DNA of 64,000 bases from Dactylonectria macrodidyma. Lineage: Eukaryota > Ascomycota > Sordariomycetes > Hypocreales > Nectriaceae. The DNA lies in NCBI GenBank assembly GCA_020744425.1, contig JAGMUV010000012.1:682001-746000 (forward strand), read 5' to 3'. Position numbers and translations under genes: made by a program. Below are positions 32,301-42,891 of this stretch, piece after piece (positions within the stretch are counted from its first letter, which is position 1; each line of letters starts with the position of its first letter). Under the pieces are notes generated by a model. It saw only the letters and a program-made list of their open reading frames with translations. It did not search any database and was not told the origin of the DNA.

Positions 32301-32550
32301 CTGGCATTTATCAGCCGAATCTTCCTCTTGGTCTTCTCGAAGGTGACAATTGGAGGCAAGTTCTTCAAGTGGTTGGCAGAATCACAGTAGATATGGATAA
32401 GGAGGACCGGCCTTAATCGATTTGATCGTCGATCGATATCGATCGACTGAGAGGGCCGCTCGATCGATATCGATCGATCAGATGCGTTGATCGATATAAA
32501 TCGATCGATCAGGGCTCAGAATCGATCTATACGATCGATTTCCAAGCCTG
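29318..32550 (+). mobile_element. hAT element with ATCGAT-rich ends (about 3.2 kb)
   Basis: Both ends show the same inverted order: CAGG[G/C]TTGGAAATCGATCG, a GATCGATT block, then GCCCTGATCGATCGAT. The last 80-130 bp on each side are packed with ATCGAT palindromes. The transposase lies between. No 8-bp duplication is visible (GGCCATGG on the left, CGTTAGTG on the right), so one flank may have been rearranged or the ends are set wrongly by a few bases. Confidence 0.8.
29708..32416 (+). pseudogene. hAT transposase with one in-frame stop
   Basis: Three exons fit: 29708-30064, 30132-30673 and 30736-32416, with introns of 67 and 62 bp, the first ending GCTAACTTGTCAG. Together they give 859 aa. 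A TAG at 29828-29830 interrupts the first exon after 40 codons. Downstream the frame continues with a BED-like zinc finger ([10 protein letters not shown] ... HLSREH), FDGWTSRQN and [30 protein letters not shown] and the C-terminal dimerisation block ([19 protein letters not shown] ... [12 protein letters not shown]) follow. Apart from the TAG (perhaps from CAG) the gene is complete, so loss of function could be recent. Initiation after the TAG would still keep the zinc finger only from an internal Met (29921). Confidence 0.85.
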
Positions 32551-32943
32551 CGTTAGTGATGGTGTAGCGTTCACGCTGACCGTGAAGCTATTCACGATGG
32601 TTGTGATCCTTGCCCTTGATATCCTCCAACAGTAAGCGAAGGTCTCCGGAGCTTGACAAGTAGCGTGGCAGCTACTCATGACGGACCTCGATTTACTGAC
32701 AGCTCCCAATTGTTCTACGGTCTGTCATCTAACTTTGCCTTCCTTTAGCAAATATTTCTGTCTATCTTGTTGCAAAGACTATCCAGTGTGGCAGGGAGTG
32801 AATAAAGTGACAATAGACTTGACATTTTCAGGCAGAGGAGGAAAGTGGCGGCTCGCTTATCAACCACGGTATTTGAATCGATGTCAGTTTTAAAACTAGC
32901 ATAACAAAGGAAACAAGCTAAATCGAGGACCGGGCGATATAGC
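32551..32943. other. Intergenic, includes a dispersed repeat copy
   Basis: About 32556-32622 (read on the minus strand) closely matches 49799-49857 on the plus strand, with roughly five mismatches over about 58 bp. The shared text includes GGATCACAACCATCGTGAAT. The rest shows nothing recognisable. Confidence 0.55.
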
Positions 32944-32959
32944 AGATGTGATCAATACG

Positions 32960-35600
32960 TTACTCAAATGGCCACCAAGGCACCTGGCCAGTGTTAGACC
33001 CCTCGAAAACTTCATAGGGGAAGTTCAGGTCATCATCCGCGTCGCCGCCATTCGCAGATTCGTTTGTAGTCTCACCCGGCCGCAGTGCATGTGCCTCCTC
33101 TATTGGGAAGGATGGGAAGCCGAAATCTTCAATCCGGCCTAAGTTGGTGTCGGTGTCTGCCCTGAATAATGATTCGAAGTGTAGGCCGGGAGCTGGATCA
33201 CTCTTCAAGGCCGCAACACCGATGGACTCGGCACCGTCTAGGTACATGTCGAGTCCGAATGGTGGCATGCCTAGATCGATCCATATGTCATCCAGCGTCG
33301 GGCTAGCACCGGGGTTATTCGCTGACAATTCAGAGCTGGAAAGGCCGGGGGGTTCGACGGTGCCCCGCGACACCTCCATCTCAAGTGTGAGTCGTTGCCG
33401 GGGTGCGTCCAGATCGAAGCCAATGCACCCGTTTGTGCGGGTGTCGTGCAAACCCGGTATCACGAGCGGCCCTAGTTGTGCCAGGCTTTCACCTACACCG
33501 CCTCCCTCTCCCTCTCCCTCTCCCCTCGCAACGAACCCTGAATCCGATGGCAGCCCAAGTCGTCTCAGCTCGGCGGCGCGGTGATGGGCCACGCTGCCGG
33601 CTAGTTCCAACAGGGCGCTGCGCATTGGGTGGTTCTGTGCGTGCGCCTCTGCCCCAACCTCAGCGATGGCGCGCTGAACAAGGCGCCATCCGAGCTCGCA
33701 CATCGGCCCCCAAGCGTGTTTGTGGAGCTGGGAGAGGAGGGCTGTCATGGCGTGCCACTGTACGTTGTCGCGGAGCGTCCACGCCCACTTTCGTGTAATT
33801 GGCTGTGTTTGGAGCTGAGCGACATAATGCAGGCTGGCGACCGCGGTCAGGAAGATCTCATCTCTCTTCTTTTGAGTGACGGTTGGTATTCTATCCTCAC
33901 CTTCATTCCCTATATCTGTGGCAGCACCAGTGGTAGTGGCAGTGGCAGTGGCAGTGGTGGTTGGTGATGGGGATGGAGACGAGTCACTCCTGGGCGAGTG
34001 TTCAACCACATACTCCACCAAGCCCCAAGCAGAAACCGACACGCTGTCCATAGTCTGTATGTAGACGTGCAGAGGATCGTTACCGCCAATATGTTTATAA
34101 AAGGTTCGGATCAGCCTCTCTCTCACTTCCTCCAGCATACGTCTCCTTTCCCTTCTGCCACCGGCGTCTGGATGTGCTGCCATGGACATCCGCATCCGCC
34201 GTGTATAGCGCCACATTTCACACTGCATTATGCAGTATGTTGCGTTGGTGAAGCCATCTTTGGCGGGTGGCAGCTTCGACATGTCGGGCTGCAAGTCCGC
34301 GTCATCGAGGTTGATGGGATCGCGTGTATCGAACAGGCCGGGCGAAATTCCCGACTCGAATACTTGGCAGTCGCCAACACGAGCGTCTAGGAAGCAAATG
34401 CTCCACCACAAGCGACGGCGCATCTCAGCCTCAAAGGGTGAGATGTTGGCAAAGTGCGCGCTGTCACGGTGTAGGCCCATTGAGAGCGCTGTGCGCAGCA
34501 GCAACCCGGCCAACGTCCAGATCGCCCGCGGGCCGTCGCACTGTTCAACCGTGTGTAGATAGATTGTGAAAGCTTGAACGACGCGGATGTCGGTTGTGTG
34601 GAGCACGCCTGTCCGCGAGAGAGCTTGCTCTGTCCCAAGTGTCAGGCGGGATAGTAGCCTGCCTTTGCCATCGTTGAAGGTCTCTGTGATCTGGCACGCA
34701 TGGTTGGTCAATGAGAGTCCTCTCGATGCTTTGCTCTGTGTGACGTATCACTCACTCACCTCCTCATCACTCAGAGAATTTACAGCTGCTAGAGAAATAG
34801 CGAACATTAACGCCTCCATGCTTGGAGTCATAGAGCCGAATCGACCTGACCGGAGCCTGTTAGTACTTTCATATGACAATAAATCACCACAGCAAATCAT
34901 GACCAACTAGAGATTTACCTTTCGATTCCTTGATAGACTCGCTCATCGTTGGCACGTGTAAAACCTTGATGAAAGGGTCGACATTCTCCAGGAACACGAG
35001 CCATATAAATGGAACTTGTGACGGCAGCGGTTGCAGATTCTGGTTCCCTCTAATTTCATGGCCCCAGAAGAAAGGCGCCCGCTCAGTCGATGAATCAAGC
35101 CGCGGCGCAATGCACCCGTTGCTACCATTCTTGTTGTAATATTGGCCATCGAGCGACTTTTGGATGTGCTTCACTTCATCGCAGATGGCTGTCCACAATG
35201 TGTTCCTAATATATAGACTTTGATTGTTGTGTATGACCAAGTGGTCCAATTGCCGTACGAATTTCGGCATATCTGCGAAAGATGTAAATTACTCACTTGC
35301 AGTGTTGGTGTTTCCAGCGCCCATCTGATCGGTAGTTGCACGAGCTGAAGAATTGGTAGCGGTTCTGCTACCATCTTCCTCTTGGAGCTGCGAGCTTAGC
35401 TCGGAAATGATGCCCTCGAGGTGACGCAGGCGGCCCAGCAATTCAGCCTTGTTCTGGAGGTTGGGTGAAGAGGGATCGTATCTCCGCGATGGCATCCGCC
35501 CAGATACAGGGAATGAGCATATGAGACCGCCTCTGGAGCAGTGAGAACATGGCTGCCGCCTGTCGCAGCGGACTTTTCGCCAGACTTCTCAACAAGCAGT
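32960..35600 (-). CDS. Fungal-specific Zn2Cys6 transcription factor, 5' part degenerate
   Basis: The largest exon (to stop at 32960) carries the fungal_trans domain. Landmarks are LGTEQALSRTGVLHTTDIRVVQAFTIYL, LLLRTALSMGLHRDSAHF and EMRRRLWWSICFLDARVGD. Upstream exons read NMPKFVRQLDHLVIHNNQSLYI and GRFGSMTPSMEALMFAISLAAVNSLSDEE. Two introns end plausibly (…GGTCAG and …CGTGCCAG). A third gap near 35270-35294 is only 24 nt, too short for a normal intron. The second half of the zinc cluster is readable at 35515-35600 (RKVRCDRRQPCSHCSRGGLIC), followed by MPSRRYD. The first cysteine pair is spoiled by an in-frame TGA and no start is found. It may be a pseudogene or have an unseen 5' exon. The C-terminus is acidic, ending WWPFE. 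Confidence 0.72.
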
Positions 35601-35639
35601 AGGTAGGTAGGTTTTTATTCGCCCGGGGGGACACACCCC

Positions 35640-36137
35640 AGAGGGCCTATGCACTAAGCTGTTTCCGTTTCGTACAGAGCTTGCATAATCACCCGAAGCC
35701 CAACAATTTTCACTTTGAATGACTGATCCAATCTGGTGTGTATGCCATGACAGGCCTGCTTGAAGGCCAATTTCTCCAAGTGTTCAGCATCCTATCCTCA
35801 GCAGCTGAAGCACGGTCTGCCAAAATGAGACTGTATGTTAGTAGGATTCGATCTGAATAGTTAGTGTGTCTGAGGCGTCTTATTCATGTCAAGCCTCCCT
35901 GTTGCAATGGCGAATTTGATCGTCGCCCGTACTGCCTGCATGTTTGGCGCCCATTTGTCACCGTCGGATGCTGACTTTCCTCCCAAGAAGAACGAGAGGT
36001 TTCCCATCTTTGTTCGTGAGCATTTCAGTCATCACGTGAGGCAACCCCAATAAAACTATCCCCTTTCCACCCATTCCACATCGAAGTTATTAGTCAGCAT
36101 CCATATCCACGCCATATTCACAAATGTGTCGTGGAGT
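35640..36137. other. No recognisable gene
   Basis: No motif-bearing frame. The sequence just before 36138 may be remains of the transporter whose C-terminus follows. Confidence 0.4.
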
Positions 36138-36458
36138 GTCGTGGATTTGAACCCTGGAGCCCGAAGCAAGGGCATGGCGCTGGCTACATGTTCAAACTGG
36201 ATGTTCAACTTTGTGATTGGCATGTCAGCGCCGGACGCCTTCGCGGGCATTGGGGGTTACTACTATGTAATCATCGCGGGATTTTGTCTTATTTCAGTCG
36301 CACTGGCGTACTTCTTTTACGTCGAGACTGCGAACCATACACTTGAGGAAATCGCGCTGGCGTTTGGAGACAAGGCCTTCGCAGCCGATGATGAGACCGT
36401 TGTGGCGACGGCGCATCTCGGCCGTGAGACTGAGGAGAGAAAGTCGGCGCTGGTTTGA
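36138..36458 (+). pseudogene. C-terminal fragment of an MFS sugar transporter
   Basis: From PGARSKGMALATCSNWMFNF onward, this is the conserved region from TM10 to the cytoplasmic tail of fungal sugar porters (Pfam Sugar_tr). It includes the YYYVIIAG helix and the VETANHTLEEI motif that follows TM12. About 105 residues remain, where the family has about 500. No upstream frame encodes TM1-TM9, so this is a relic. Confidence 0.85.
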
Positions 36459-37068
36459 AGTGAAGATACCGTGGTGTATGTGATGATGCGGGGCATCGGC
36501 GTTCGGCGTCAGCACATCGCGCAGCCGCAAAGTTCGAAGCAATACATAGTCCTGGCCGGTATACCGACCAAGTTAAACTCTTTTGTCGCTTCTGCAGCTA
36601 AGATGATCCCTGCCGGAGGCTTGGAGGTACTAATGCGACATCCCGTTGGCCTTATCAACGATGAAGTAAACCGCTAGTTACGGTGGGTGTCATTTAGTAT
36701 TGATCCAAAATCCCGTATTGCACTAGTCACTCAGGGATAGAGCTAAGCACATGAAGGTCTTGTTGCACGCTGCTTTAAACCATCAACTTAGAAGCACGCT
36801 TCCTTCATACAGCACACATTGTAACGGTCTCAAGGTAGTGTATTGCAACTAGCTAGGCCACTCTACAGAGTATACCAAACTTAAGGAAAGAAGAGGAAAG
36901 AAGAAGAGAAAGAGAGTAGAGGAGGTCCATCCATAAATATACTCGTCATGGTGGCTAAAAGGTAAAAAGTGGGCCACGAAAGGCCGAGGGTTCCCGAGGC
37001 CACCTACGGGCACAGCCTGTTACACACATCAACCGCCATCTGCCTACTAAGATGTAAATTTTAATTAA
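36459..37068. other. Intergenic
   Basis: No gene recognised. There is a purine-rich tract around 36880-36930. Confidence 0.5.
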
Positions 37069-37839
37069 GGCAATTGATAGGGACGCATCACGAATTGATA
37101 GGGGCGCATCCGCTTTAGGGACGCGCCAGGTTTGCAGCCTCTGATTCGTCAGCCACTTTTCTGTTAGTGCGGGCAGAATTCTGCCGAGGCTCCCGAAGTA
37201 CCTCGAGCTTGGCTCTCAATCTAAATGAGCGGATGATCCACCATGAGTCTCTTAACTATCAACCACCAGGTCTTTTATCATACTCCAGTCTGAGTCACCT
37301 TTCAGCTCAGAGAGCAATTCAAGACGTCGAACTCGAAGCCCCAGTCCTAGCTGCGAATCGCGTTCCCGAAAACGACAGCGGCAGAGCCGATAAGTTAGTT
37401 TCAGCCCACCATTTCTCGCGGATAGACCTCGTTCAGCGAGCAGCAACGGAACAAGTATCGGCCAATACTACGGAGTCGGCGACGGAGATGCAATCGCAAA
37501 CCTCTTCGCATCTTATCCACAGACCTTTACGACCGCTCCACGGCCCCATGGGTCGCAAGGGCTTCGTAGGTAGCTACTCTTAATGGAATCGTTCTGATTC
37601 TGTATCGTAAATAATACTGAGTTAGCACCTGAACGCGACCTGTTCTAGGGAGGATTGGCTTGACGTAGTTGCTTCTGGGCTGGGAAGAACTAGGCTTGTT
37701 AAGAGAGCTGGCTTCACCGCCTTCACGGGGAAGTATTTATGGGTCTGGAAAATTTGGCCCAATCAGATGTTATAAAAGCTGGCGCGTCCCTAAGGCGGAT
37801 GCGCCCCTATCAATTCGTGATGCGTCCCTATCAATTGCC
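37069..37839. mobile_element. 771-bp non-autonomous TIR element
   Basis: Inverted ends of about 60 bp with a single mismatch (37069-37129 and 37779-37839) begin GGCAATTGATAGGGACGC. Each end contains a near-duplicate of AATTGATAGGG[A/G]CGCATC. No flanking duplication is obvious. The interior has no recognisable gene. It is likely a MITE mobilised by another element. Confidence 0.82.
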
Positions 37840-37929
37840 ATACATATATAGGCTCATATCTGAATTGTTTGATCTGATAAAATTCCGTATCTGATTTGAT
37901 CTAATTGATCTGATTGATATATCTGATTG
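37840..37929. repeat. AT-rich tract with repeated ATCTGAT
   Basis: Short imperfect repeats of ATCTGAT/ATTGATCTG lie between the TIR element and the end of the RTA1 gene. It may be part of the gene's 3' region. Confidence 0.4.
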
Positions 37930-39018
37930 TTAATCTAATCTGACGGCAGCGCTGATCTCGCTCTTCGTCGACTTGCCCTTGCGACTACGCAGGAACCACA
38001 GTCCCTTGAGCCCACCGTCCTCAAGCTCGAATAGCTCCTTCATGCAAAATGCCGGGTGGAAGATATTGAGCACCCAAACGGCCACGACGATGAGCACGCC
38101 CTCGAAGCCGATAAACATGCCCTGGTCGCCCATGATGGGTCCCTCCCAGCCCTCAGACAGCTCAGCGACGCGGAAGGCACTACGCCAGAGGATACAGAAG
38201 GTGGCGAGGCCCAGCGCGGCGAGGCAGGCCTTGAAGCGGCGCGAGTTGCGGACGCGCACGAGTTCGGGCCGCTGGTCAAGCGCGCTGTCGCCGAGCGCCC
38301 GGTGGCGCCGGACGGTGCGCAGGGCGAAGTCGGTGGAGGCGAGGATGAAGCCTACGATGGTTATGACCTGGAAGGCGAGGCCGGCGATCATGATGTTGGA
38401 GCCGGCGTCGGGGGATTCCTTGTTGTGGGAGGCGACGGAGGCCATGCCGCCGCCGAGGGCTTGGAGAATGAGGGAGATGACGTCGCAAGGGATGAACTGT
38501 TTGGTTTGTGATGTTAGCAGGGGTTTCTGGTAGAAACTCTTGGTGTGATAGAAAATACTCACAATTCGAGTGTAATACTCCGGAGGCAATCTCGAATTCT
38601 CCGGCCCGAACGCCGAGACAATCCGGCGCAGACACAGATAGATGCCGGCAGCCATAAAGGCCGGCCCAATAGTCAGACAGCAAATCTGAATAAGGAAGCC
38701 ATTCTCACTCCAGGGGTTGTCGGCGCTCATGATACGGCCGGCATATCCGAGGACCTCGCAGATGAGGCCAAGCAGGATGGCGACGTTGAAGGCGGTGCTA
38801 TAGCGGGTGACGATCCAAGTGACGATGTAGCCGATCATAGAGGCGCCAAAGACGGCTAGAAAAGCCGCGTTGGGCGCCATGTCGACGCGGTACTGGTAGT
38901 AGTCGGGAACATCGGCACACACGGTCTCGTCCGGGTGGTTTAGACAGTACAAGCCTGGGCCGCCGCCGTTGACCCAGGTTGCGTTGTTGCCGTCCCAGGT
39001 ATCGGACTGGATGCTCAT
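37930..39018 (-). CDS. RTA1-family membrane protein (lipid-translocating exporter type)
   Basis: Exon 1 (39018-38563) and exon 2 (38496-37930) flank a 66-bp intron (GTGAGT...CTAAC...AAACAG), giving 340 aa. The ORF also reads through the intron, but splicing joins YYTRI to FIPCDVISLILQALGG, the RTA1 signature. About seven hydrophobic segments occur, starting AAFLAVFGASMIGYIVTW. FRVAELSEGWEGP and the HPAF motif near TM7 are also typical. The short N-terminus is likely extracellular with a possible N-glycosylation site. RTA1/Rsb1-type proteins are linked to resistance to toxic lipids and sterol analogues; the specific substrate is unknown. The gene is divergent to the ABCB gene starting at 40829 and looks intact. 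Confidence 0.92.
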   Translation of the reverse strand: MSIQSDTWDGNNATWVNGGGPGLYCLNHPDETVCADVPDYYQYRVDMAPNAAFLAVFGASMIGYIVTWIVTRYSTAFNVAILLGLICEVLGYAGRIMSADNPWSENGFLIQICCLTIGPAFMAAGIYLCLRRIVSAFGPENSRLPPEYYTRIVSIFYHTKSFYQKPLLTSQTKQFIPCDVISLILQALGGGMASVASHNKESPDAGSNIMIAGLAFQVITIVGFILASTDFALRTVRRHRALGDSALDQRPELVRVRNSRRFKACLAALGLATFCILWRSAFRVAELSEGWEGPIMGDQGMFIGFEGVLIVVAVWVLNIFHPAFCMKELFELEDGGLKGLWFLRSRKGKSTKSEISAAVRLD

Positions 39019-40828
39019 GGTTGCGTGGATGGTGGACTTTGGTTGGAGTTTCTGTCTGCACGCAGTATGTCTCGATGAACCAGAACTAACTCCAGGAACA
39101 AGAAGAAGTAGAGGAATAAGACGGCTACTAATACTAATTCCAAGATGAGAAGAAAGGCAGACAACGGGGCTGAGGAGAGGGGAATAACAAAACGAAAGCC
39201 CAAAATACGCCTGCCTACGCAGTACGAAATACGACAACCACGTCAACAACATGTAACCAAAGCCGAGAAAAATACGCCACGAAACGGGCAATTATCCAAT
39301 AAGTTTTCAATACCGAATAACCTCCTCCCGGAGCCGGAGTCGGGAAGTCGAGTTATCCCCTTGGCTCCGGTCCTGTGTCTGGGACCGGGGTGCCGCGAGG
39401 CCGAGTTTTGTTGCGCCGAGAGCCTTGACGATCAAGCTAAAGATGTCAGCTTGCAGGCGCTAAGGAGTGTTGTTGTGGGACGAGATTGGGCGCAGTACGG
39501 AAGGATGAAGTAAAGATGGGATCCAACGCTGAGGCCCCAGTTTCAGAAGCTTGTACATATTGTATGGTACGATGGCTTGGGGTAGTGAGATGGGATATGA
39601 ATGATACTCCATCGGTTCCAAGTGCCCCGTTGATATTTCAGAATCCCAGCCATCATGACAACCAACGACCGGTGTTCCATGACGACGTACACCTTGTTAC
39701 CGAGATCAGTACCTGAACAACCTTGCGCCCAGGATCAGGCTGTGCAGACATGACCCACACGACGTGTCTCATCCATTCATCTTACCCTCCCCTACGAGGC
39801 ATTGGACGTGAAGCATGCATCAACAAGAATCGCCTAGAGTTATATCTAACAACCCAGGCGTCAGCACTGCCCTACGAATACACCACTGAAGTCGTCCAGT
39901 TACACTTGCCCAGCCCTACACATGAACCCATAAGCACCTAGACTCTTTCACAGCCCCCCGGCAGTTTGTTCATGTTGTGGTAGCAAGGGCAGATGAGATT
40001 GATAAGCGAGTTCTCTTGTTTGGCCTATCCATGATCCCTGTATGGATCAATCCTTGAACTCTAATTCCTGACCCAATATTTCCACGCTTGAAGCTCATTT
40101 GCTAGCTCAGGACTGCGGGTTTCTCGAGCTCCGCTCCCTCGTAGGGTGTGAAATCCATCCCGCTGCACCTTGGAGGCGGAAGGCGGATCCCGCGCGTTCC
40201 GTAGGCGGCGTCATCTCATCAACGTCATGTAAGTCACTTCTCAAAACTCCATCCCACATCTCGGGGTCCGACCTTCGCGTTTTCCGTGTCTCTCGTTGCG
40301 ATCCTACTGGAACCTGCTGCCTTTTTTTTTTTCATTTGTTCGGGGCCCGCGGACGTCCGTGGGACCGGAGCCGGGTTGGATTAGATTGATTCAACTGTCG
40401 GCTCTATTTTCCTCCGGGGCGTGACCATGTACTGCAGTTGTCCTTTATTCCTCCTTTTCCCCGTCGGGCAACAATCAATTATTCTCAAGTCCTTGATATC
40501 CACAATCATCGTCTGTCTCTCATTTACTATGTAAGCCAAGGACATTAGACGTCCTACTGATGGTATGTGGGCAGATAGATGCCCCCACCCGGGAAGCGCT
40601 AGGCAAAAGGTTCAGCTCAGCTTTCAAACGGCTTAATTAGCGCCTGGCCAAGTGAAGACCGAAATGGGTGGCTTGGTACTTATTTAATTACATGGAGCCG
40701 TTTCCTCGCATCTGCCCGTATTCGTCGTGTTGCGTGATAAAAACCATGGCTAGCTGAGACGCATATGCTCTTCCTTTCTCCATCTGCTTCTTGTTCTCGT
40801 CGTGCTCCATCTTTGCCAAACATTCGGG
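39019..40828. promoter_or_regulatory. Shared intergenic region between RTA1 and ABCB genes
   Basis: The two genes diverge from this 1.8-kb region, so it should hold both promoters. It has pyrimidine-rich tracts near 40430-40520. No specific binding site can be claimed. Confidence 0.4.
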
Positions 40829-42891
40829 ATGATTGTGCAGAAACAAGAGCAGCAGAAGCCGCGCGAGAAGATGCTGAGTGAAGGCAACTCGGGGTTCGGC
40901 TCGACTAATCAGCAGCCCAAGATGCAAGTCGATGACGATGTCACTGGTGAACAAAATGATGGAGATGGTGGAGGTGACGGAAAGGATGAGAAAAAGGACT
41001 CGGGCTTCAAGTATTACTTGGTGAGTTTTTTTTACTCATTTGTTTTGGTTCTGTGCTTCGTTTTGCGCCTTGTCCCCAGATATAAGCAACAAACGACGAT
41101 TCCTTATTTCTCTAAGTCTGTGCTTGGGAACTATAACGTCATCTTGCTTCGATGAGCGAAGCTGAACTGCACATACTTGACAGCCCCCATCTTGCAACGG
41201 AAGCAGAGTCGCTCCCTTTGAAGCTATTAGCTATCTACTTTCGCACATGCATCCTTTCCATAATGCTGACGAGTCTGCTCTGCAGCGCGTCTTTACGTAT
41301 AACGACCTCCGGGGATGGATCCTCAACGTCGTCGCCTTTGTCGCCATGATCGCTGCCGGCACTTTGCTGCCCATTATGGACATTATATTTGGCAAATTCA
41401 TCAACGCCTTCAACGACTTTGTCAATGGGAAGCTGTCCCCGGCAGGCTACCGGTCTGAGGTGGGCAAGTATAGGTACGCCTTGGCTTTTCTTACGCTTAT
41501 CTTCAACGACTTGCGCGAGAACCAACTCCTCTCTAGTCTGTACTTTGTCTATCTCTTTGTGGCCAAGTTTGTCTTGACGTATCTTTGGACAGTAAGCAGA
41601 CCCTCGTTGTTGTTACTTTGCAGGATGTTCAATGTTGTCTAACCCAGTCCCCGTCTCCTTGCAGATGCTCGTCTCAATAGCCGCCATCAGGACGACCATG
41701 GCTCTTCGCATCGACTTCGTCCAGCAGACTCTCCGCCAGGAAGTTTCCTTCTTCGACTCTCCCTCGTCGTCCATCTCAGGCCAGATCACCACTAACGGAA
41801 ACCTCATCAACCACGGCATCTCCGAGAGGCTCGGCCTCATCATCACGGGCCTGTCGACCTTCATTACCGCCTTCATCGTCGCCTTCGCCGTGCAGTGGAA
41901 GCTGACCCTGATCGTGGTCTGCATCGTCCCCGTCAACATCATCGTCACCGTGGTCTGCGTTGTCTTCGACATCGGCTACGAGTACGCCTTGTTTGACATC
42001 TACTCGCGCTCGGGCTCCCTGGCCGAGGAGGCCTTCGCGACAATCCGGACGGCCCACGCGTTCTGGGACTTTCCCAAGTTGTCGAAGCGGTTCACGTCTA
42101 TTCTTGACGAGGCGAGCAAGATCGGTACGAAGAAGTCGTTGGTTTATGCTATTCTCTTCCCCACGGAGTTCTTCTGCATCTTTTCTGGATATGGCTTGGC
42201 CTTTTGGCAGGGTATTAGGATGTATTCGACGGGAGAGATCACCCAGCCCGGTACAGTCGTGACGTGAGCGAGCCTTTCATTCTGTCTAATCATCCATTGC
42301 ATCTACTAACGGCATTCCATACCCAGCGTCATCTTTGCAGTGCTCGTCGCAGCTACCGCCCTCACTCAGATCGCGCCCCAGACCATCGCCATCTCCAAAG
42401 CAAGTGCTGCCGCCCAGGAGATGTTCCAGATGATCGACCGCGAGTCCAAGATCGACTCGCTCTCCGAAGAGGGAGAGAGGATCCCAAACTTTCGAGGAGA
42501 TATCCAGCTCCGCGGTGTCCGCTTCGCGTATCCGTCACGTCCGGATGTTCCTGTTCTCCACGGGCTTGACCTGGACATCCCGGCGGACAAAACGACCGCT
42601 CTCGTCGGCGCCAGTGGATCTGGGAAGAGTACCATCTTTGGTCTGTTGGAAAGATGGTACGAGCTGAGTGATGGTTCGATCACGCTGGATGGTCATTCCG
42701 TTGAGAAACTAAACTTGAAATGGCTGAGAACCAACATTAGAATGGTCCAGCAGGTATGTTCAAGATGATGAGCTGATGGTCCAAAGATTCAAACATTTTC
42801 TGACATGACCTCTAGGAGCCAACCCTTTTCAGCGGCAGTATCTTCCAGAACGTCGTCGACGGCCTCACAGGGACTGACATGGCGAACTTGC
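40829..42891 (+). pseudogene. ABCB-type ABC transporter, cut by hAT copy 2
   Basis: Exons are 40829-41020, 41286-41473, 41537-41591, 41665-42263, 42327-42753 and 42816-42891 (broken). Exons 2-5 have exactly the lengths of those in the complete paralogue at 56098-60751 (188, 55, 599, 427 nt). The product has the acidic N-terminus, first transmembrane domain and NBD1 with Walker A (GASGSGKST) and the Q-loop. It ends at GTDMANL where the hAT begins. The ABC signature, Walker B, second TMD and NBD2 are absent, and none is found after the hAT. It encodes at most a half-domain and cannot work as a transporter. Confidence 0.9.
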
